Origin: Termitomyces sp. T153
Taxonomy: Eukaryota > Basidiomycota > Agaricomycetes > Agaricales > Lyophyllaceae
NCBI GenBank assembly: GCA_018296165.2
Contig: JACKQL020000106.1
Span: 62,001 to 126,000 of the forward strand
DNA: 64,000 nt
Direction of reading: 5' to 3'
In this document: positions 58,349-64,000 of the stretch, one piece after another
How positions within the stretch are numbered: position 1 is the stretch's first letter
Layout of the letters: every line of letters starts with the position of its first letter
Position numbers and translations under genes: made by a program
The notes under the pieces: generated by a model
What the model was told of the DNA's origin: nothing
The model's input: the letters and a program-made list of their open reading frames with translations, nothing else
The model's database searches: none

Positions 58349-59528
58349 ATGTCCTCTGACGCTCCAGTAACTACCGAGCCTACAGTTGAGCCTGCTGCCG
58401 ACGCTGTCGCAGAGACTACGACAGAGTCTGCTAAGGAGCCCGCCAAGAAGGTGAGGGCCCCAAGGAAACCTACCACTGCGAAGAAGACTTCTGCTGCTAA
58501 GACTAAGGCCGCACCCAAGGCTAAGACTACAACTAAAGCTGCTGCTAAGACTCCCAAGTCCAAAGCCGCCACATCGTCTACTCATCCTTCATGGAAAGAA
58601 ATCATCCGGGTAAGTGATCTCACCTTGGATATGATGTTCATTGTGTGAACACTGCGATAGGAATGCATTGCAAACCACAAGGAGGATGCTCGTCAGGGCG
58701 TGTCTCGCTCTACTATCAAGAAGGTACATCATTGTTGTATCCATCTGCATTTAACGTGTCATTTAGTGCTCTTCTAGTTCGCTGAGGAGAAGTACCGCCT
58801 TGAGTCGACAGCAGCCAACAGTTTCCAACTCAACCGGGCTATTACGACAGGTGCTGAGGCCGGCATTTTCTCTCTGCCCAAGGGACCTTCTGGCAAGGTC
58901 AAGCTAGCACAAAAAGCTAAGACTGTTGGTGGTGCCAAGGAGGTCGGTCTGGTTATAATCAGTTATCTCCATTCTTACCATGTCTTTCAGAACTCTAAGC
59001 CACCTTCCAAGGCCGCCGCTAAGCCCGCTGCCAAATCTGTTCCTATCAAGAAACCTGTCACCAAGGCCGCTGCCGTCAAATCCGCCACCAAGGCCACCCC
59101 TGCGAAAAAGGCGGCTCCCGCTAAGAAGACACTGGCTGGCAAGGCTAAGGCTGTGCCGGCAAAGAAAACTACCACGAAACGGGGAGTTGCGAAGAAGGTT
59201 AGATCGCGTGGTTAAGTTTAAGTGTCGGCTGATCGTGTATGTAGACTGTGACTGGCACTACCTCAGCCACAAAGGCCAAGGCCGCTGCTAAGAAAGCACC
59301 AGCTAAGAAGGCCACCGCGAAGACTGCGACAACAAAGGCGGCATCTGCAAAGGTCAGTTGAGACCAATTGTGTCACGGGTTTGTTCTGATGGCCGCGGTT
59401 AATAGACTGCCGCGAAGCCACGGTCAAAGACCACAGCTGCGAAACCTGGGTCCAGGGCTAAAAAGGTGGGTTTGACGTGTCTAGTTTGTTGGCAAATCAA
59501 TTGAGTGTTTACGTAGGCTGCTGCTTGA
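58349..59528 (+). CDS. Linker histone H1 (gene 2)
   Basis: Plus strand, start MSSDAPVTTEPTVEPAADAV at 58349. The N-terminal tail is acidic at first, then Lys/Ala-rich (AKKVRAPRKPTTAKKTSAAK). Globular H15 domain across exons: STHPSWKEIIR, ECIANHKEDARQGVSRSTIK, FAEEKYRLESTAANSFQLNR, AITTGAEAGIFSLPKGPSGK, VKLAQKAK. The Lys/Ala/Pro tail is broken by several small introns, and the last exon encodes only AAA before the stop (59526-59528). It is a nuclear chromatin protein. Compared with H1 gene 1 it has a longer N-terminal tail of about 85 residues before the globular domain, so the two are diverged paralogs, not recent copies. Confidence 0.92.
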
Positions 59529-60026
59529 TTGGTTGGACATCTGTTTTGGGGGATTTCTTTATTTTATTATTGTATCGTGCTGCGTTGTACTAGTAGTGTT
59601 ACCATTATCATATAGTCTTGTCTCGTTTCTTAATCCGAGTCAAACGATCGGGATTCGATCGGTGAGTTGTTCCGAACGCGTGACCGAGAATTGACGCGCG
59701 ACAAAGCTTATGTTACATAATGGATGAAAAATGTAATGATGTGAAGACAGAAGATGCATGGGGTTGGCAACATGCGGACTTGGAAAATGGACAAGAACAG
59801 CTCCGTCGCCGTGAGGGATCTGGACGGGGATCTGCGGGTGCCAGGGCGCTAGCAGGACCCCGGAGTCACTCCAGATATGGGCAAGAATGAGGGACAAAGC
59901 GGGGTGGCCGGGGGCCGGGAACGGTGTGCTGCGTAAAGACTGAGAAGAAAGTTGCGGTTCGCAGAGACTCCCCTGATTTTTCTTTCCTGCTCCCCCATTT
60001 GCCCGCCACACTCGCTCTTCCTCCGC
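59529..60026. other. Intergenic region upstream of GDS1-domain gene
   Basis: About 500 bp between H1 gene 2 and the GDS1-domain gene. It has one ACGCGT at 59676-59681. GC-rich DNA near 59830-59930 carries open frames on the minus strand, without any recognised domain. Confidence 0.4.
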
Positions 60027-63011
60027 ATGCACAACGACCACGCCACAGCCCATGCTTATCCAACCCGCATCCGCCACAGCCTCGCCATCAAGCCCTCCCC
60101 CAACGCCCCAGACCCCAAGCCTCGTTCAGCTCCTCCAAGTCCCCCGTCGCTCTGGCCCCAGTTTCCTCCTCCAGGCGTCGTCCTTCACCCCGACGACGCA
60201 AACTCCAAGGTCTTTCTCGCTATAGGCCGCTCCTTTCTTTCAGTTGTGCGTCCTGCCGCGTCTCGATCGCCTCCTTTCTGCGTCTGACCATGTATTAGGA
60301 CAACCGTGCAATGACAATCAAAGACCTTGCTGAAATGACTGTCAATTATGGCCTCGTCTGTCAAAAGTCTGTTCTCACATATCCCATGACCACCTGACTA
60401 ACATCCTTCTCGCAGTGTGTCTGCCGCAAGCCAGGCCATCACAACCTATATTCGTACCCACTTACAACGTTGCGAGGCACAACAAGATCAACCCCTACTC
60501 CTACGTCATACCCTCTCCGGCACAAATCATGACGACGACCTCCTTCCTGCTCTCCATTCGCACTCTGGTGGCGCACACTGTGCCGCAACGCCCGAGAACC
60601 GAGTAACCAATTTCAGACGTGGTACCGTGGTCTGGTATCTGAGTCGTTCGACGGGTGCTCCATGTCCGTTTGCGAGAGCTGGGATAAGGTTGTGTGATTA
60701 TGGAGAGGACGGGAAGAAGGGGAGCACGAGCACAACAAAGAAGAAGAAACGCGACAAGGAAAGACCTGAGCGTTGTGGAGAAAAGCGGAAACGGCCACTT
60801 CGCGGCTGCGTTGCGAAAAACCTCGACTCTGACAACGACGATGATCAGCCGCCTGAGAAAGTCAAAATCCTCCTCCGTCTGAAACCGTTAGCGTGCCGCG
60901 CGAGCTCTGCGTCCACTTCGACATCTCTTCCCAGGTCACATTCCAGCAGATCCTTTGATCTCACTAAAGATAGCGACGATTCTAATTTTGAATCTTTCGA
61001 TGGTGATTCCATGTCCGTTGATTCGTCATCATCGGAGGATGAAGCACCATCCCCTCCACAGCCAGCTGAAGAAGAGCCCTGGTCATTACCGCCTTACCCC
61101 AGAAAGTCTATATCTATTCCAAGCTACACCCCATCCTTTGACGAGCCCTATCCATGTTATCCATCACCTCTCACTTATACAGACTCATGCCGACGTTCTC
61201 CGTCCGTTCCATACAGTATTGGCTCCCCTCCTCCCGATTCTGAAGACGAAGACGATGATTTCCATATTACTATGACCGGAGCTCGTCGTCATTTAACTGC
61301 CTCACATCCCGCTACCGCTGATACCGATGGCTGGGACGCGGACCTGGATAGCGAAGGTGATGGTGATACATGGGAGAGTCCTGGTCCAAGATCTCCCTCA
61401 GCTCCTGCCATGCTACCGGAAGTGGCAGTAAAGGAAGAGCCCACTGATGTTCAGGGCATGCTGGAGGCTTGGGAGGACTTTGATCATTCATTAGCCGGCG
61501 CAAAGGTTGCGGAGGTGCTCGCACAAGCTGCAGGTGTAGAGTCAACAAGCCGCGTCAAACTAGAGTCTTTGGACAATTGGTCGTGGGAGTCCGACTACGC
61601 AGTCACTCATCAAGATTGGACACTTGATGAGGACGCCGATCAGACGGCGCGTATCAAGCAAGAGGAAATAGATCTCGACAACCCATTCGTGTTATCTGAT
61701 GCTTTGGGACCCCCTTCATCCTTATCACCTCTCCCAAACTTGTCATGCTCTGCTTCTCCGAGCCCAGAAAGCTCTCGTGATGTTCCGGAGTCGAACGAGA
61801 AGCACTTCGTGACTGTTCGCCCCCGCGCAAAGACCCAATCAGTACCATTTTCATACTTCCACGACCTGCCATCTTCGTCTCGCGTTACCTCATCACCCTC
61901 ACGAGGGACTTCTTCGAAGCCTGAACTTGTGATCGCTCCACCCCCCTCTGCCTCTCATTCTCTGGTTGCACTGATACAGTCTATGTCCATGAATTCTCCC
62001 TCTGCCGTAGCTCCTTCTTCCTTGCTCATCCCTCCGTCATGCATATCAGAAACCTATGGGAACTCTGCTTCCGATGTTGTCGTCGTCCACACTTGCCAAC
62101 CATGCACACCTGCCATAAGTGCAACCTCGATCGAAGGTACGAAGATTATTTTTTTTTTACTCCACACAATCAATTCTTTCTTACTTCCGTCTTATCTAGG
62201 TATATCAGTTTATCAGATGATGCTCGGCCCTTTCCAGCTTCTTCGCCGTATCGACACGGACTTTGTCAATCTCTCAACGATCGTCGCTTACTCTGGAGGC
62301 TCATGGCCGGTTCTGAGTACAATCCCAAACGCCGTTGTCGTAACCAAAGGCTCCGTTATGGTTTCTGGCACATGGGTACCTCTCTCGGCAGCACAAGCCT
62401 ACGTGCGGGATCACCATCCACAACAGAATGGGCCATTACATACATTCCTCTCCGACACGCTCTACGAGCGCTTCCCGTCTGCACTGCAAGACTTTCATCG
62501 ATCCAGTACGCAGAATCGGAGGCTTGGTCACTTTGGGCCGCATTTTGGGTCGACGATACAGGCGACACAGCTTTGTGGTTCAGCGCTTGATTCTCCTGCA
62601 CAGCCGAGCAACACATGGGACAAGGTGCGCGAGGAACTTGTGGTGTCTGGTGGTACGTCCGTGCTCTCGTTATCTTCGCCCGAACGGGGTGTAGAACAAA
62701 CCATGGAACTCCCCCTAAGCCCATCTGAGCAGGAGATGTTCCGGGTCTTGTGCGGTACACCGGAATGGGACAAGGAAAACTCACCGCCCTCGTCGCCTGT
62801 GGTTGCAGAAAAGAAGACGGCGTTTGTTGCTGATGTCCAGATGACAGAAACTCAGCCTCAATCGGCACCATCCGCGGTCAAGGTGATGGAAGTGGAGCGC
62901 ACGGAACGACCACTGCGAAGATCGAAACGCGTCGCGGATGCTATGGCTGCACAGGCTCAAAATACGAGGACGCGCTCTCGACGAGGCGGTTCCAGGAACT
63001 CGATGTTTTGA
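60027..63011 (+). CDS. GDS1 winged-helix protein with C-terminal APSES-like segment
   Basis: Start MHNDHATAHAYPTRIRHSLA at 60027, spliced through DNRAMTIKDLAEMTVNYGLV (60300 on) to NVSAASQAITTYIRTHLQRC at about 60420. The winged-helix GDS1 domain continues EAQQDQPLLLRHTLSGTNHD, DDLLPALHSHSGGAH, NRVTNFRRGTVVWYLSRSTG, APCPFARAGIRLCDYGEDGK. A basic stretch (TKKKKRDKERPERCGEKRKR) and about 450 acidic, Ser/Pro-rich disordered residues follow. The C-terminal part has VYQMMLGPFQLLRRIDTDFV, NLSTIV, VVVTKGSVMVSGTWVPLSAA and QAYVRDH, which resembles the core of APSES/KilA-N DNA-binding domains (RR-D-FVN and GTWVPL patterns). The end is basic (RPLRRSKRVADAMAAQ). It is probably a nuclear regulator; targets are unknown. 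A 63-nt intron (62137-62199) is a multiple of three and stop-free. Confidence 0.85.
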
Positions 63012-63773
63012 ATTTTGACTTGATCATTTGCGTGCCGCAGGACCACGCTTTTTCTTTTCTCCCCCCGCTCATTGTCTCTGCGTTTTCCTTCCTGCGCAGT
63101 TTTCTTTGTTCGATTTTTTGTAATTGCTACATGCTCGTCTCCCCGCTTGCCGCAGTGCAGCTTATTACTGTGTTCGAGTTGTTTTTTTTTACCCTCGACA
63201 TGGCTCCAAACTAGATTTGTATCAGATATATTTGTCCCTTTTGTCCATTCTCCTTTTAAGCCCCTCTTTATTCCCCCTTAAATCCAAGCACCCTTCAACA
63301 CAACGCTGTAAGAAACCACTTCCTTTACTTGATAGTGGGCCGGCTTCCCCCCTCCCCTTCGTTTCGTTCCTTTTTGACTATAATCTTGCCAGCACACGCA
63401 GATCAAATTAGCCTCTCGTGTCGCGATGGCCTTGAATACCCCTTCGCGCAAAAATAGTACCCGACTGCGGCTTCCCGTTGGTCCCCTTGTGTATCGCTAT
63501 TCTTGGTCGCTAGTACGTACGCGCCCACACACACATATACATACATACCATACTTTATAGCATTCTCAACTCAGAAACTAGCTACGTATATTGCCCACCG
63601 AACCCTTATGCGCGTCGGTCTTTCGTTGTGCTTGTAACTCTAGTAGTTTAATTGTGTTAATGGCATTGCCGTTTGTAAGCGGCGAGTGAAATGAAGTAGT
63701 CGAGATTATAAGAAATTATGCAAGGTGGCCGAGCTAGGGTGACCATTGATCGTCAGGGGCGTGACGTATGGCG
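63012..63773. other. 3' region and intergenic DNA, pyrimidine-rich
   Basis: T- and C-rich DNA following the GDS1-domain gene, with poly-T runs near 63110-63120 and 63180-63190 and a CACACACATATACATACATA stretch near 63530. No gene, tRNA or repeat family is recognised. Confidence 0.45.
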
Positions 63774-63952
63774 ACGCGTCGCGATCGCACGTGAAATCGC
63801 GATCGGGATATGTTTGTCAACGTTTTTTTTGGAGGCTTTGGTCCATACGCGTCGCCGCCGTCTGATAACCTTGTGCACGAGCTTTTTTCGAATTGTCTAT
63901 TGTGATTCATGAGCACTCAATGTCCGGTGGGGATGGATTCTTGCTGACGCGT
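63774..63952. promoter_or_regulatory. Cluster of three ACGCGT (MCB-type) boxes plus CACGTGA
   Basis: ACGCGT occurs at 63774-63779, 63847-63852 and 63947-63952, and GCACGTGAAA has its core at 63788-63793. In fungi ACGCGT is the MCB element bound by MBF at G1/S genes. The cluster suggests the promoter of a cell-cycle or DNA-replication gene starting beyond position 64000, or divergent control. That is inference; no start codon of such a gene is visible. Confidence 0.45.
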
Positions 63953-64000
63953 TTTCGGTGCAGAAGGAAATTACTTCCATGATCAGCGATCTTCAGTGTC

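Noticed and set aside
59640..60077. Minus-strand 145-codon frame antisense to the start of the GDS1-domain gene
   Set aside because: It overlaps the first coding exon of a well-supported gene and its composition looks like the complement of a Pro-rich coding sequence.
63721..63760. GGTGGCCGAG, like the A-box of tRNA-Ser or tRNA-Leu
   Set aside because: No B-box (GGTTCGAATC) follows within 100 bp and no cloverleaf can be drawn.
1..64000. CRISPR array, integrated virus, or biosynthetic/defence cluster
   Set aside because: No regularly spaced repeats, viral structural or replication genes, or adjacent biosynthetic enzymes are seen; the content is ordinary fungal housekeeping genes.

Overview
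The window looks like nuclear DNA of a filamentous basidiomycete, most probably an agaricomycete. Nearly every gene is cut by many short introns of about 45-70 bp, intergenic gaps are short, genes lie on both strands, and there are recognisable basidiomycete-type proteins (a GDS1 winged-helix regulator, a bestrophin-like membrane protein, a secreted S41-type peptidase and two linker histones). I reconstructed gene models by hand, joining reading-frame segments at GT-AG (occasionally GC-AG) junctions. Where exon coordinates are listed, the frame was followed across every junction listed. Gene spans run from start codon to stop codon.

Left part (1-11461): two tandem NYN-type RNase genes, the first cut by the window edge; a tail-anchored UBC6-like E2; a low-complexity ORF with an internal duplication; the splicing factor SF3A1; mitoribosomal protein mL60 (MRPL31); the ribosome-biogenesis factor CMS1; and an ERI1-like 3'-5' exonuclease with an unusual membrane anchor. 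Positions 11462-20703 are gene-poor, with no gene I can support strongly.

Centre (20704-43040): kinetochore NDC80 divergent from MOG1 (Ran factor); an NRBF2/ATG38-like MIT and coiled-coil protein; two hypothetical genes; the HECT ligase RSP5; the mRNA cap methyltransferase ABD1; an M1 aminopeptidase (APE2-like); and a large, mostly disordered protein whose architecture suggests a meiotic chromosome-axis component of the SYCP2/Red1 type (inference).

Right part (43718-64000): a bestrophin-like channel with a 6-nt microexon, the complex I 24-kDa subunit, TEL2, the secreted S41-like peptidase, two linker histone H1 genes pointing away from each other around a degenerate acyl-CoA-synthetase-like gene, and a GDS1 winged-helix protein that also carries an APSES-like segment. 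The right edge holds three ACGCGT boxes and a CACGTGA site, as in a promoter for a gene beyond the window.

This is mostly a housekeeping neighbourhood (ubiquitin, splicing, capping, mitochondria, chromosome biology), not a biosynthetic or defence island. The most notable non-coding signal is that nine of the eleven CACGTG hexamers I found lie in likely promoter regions, and exactly those nine extend to CACGTGA/TCACGTG.
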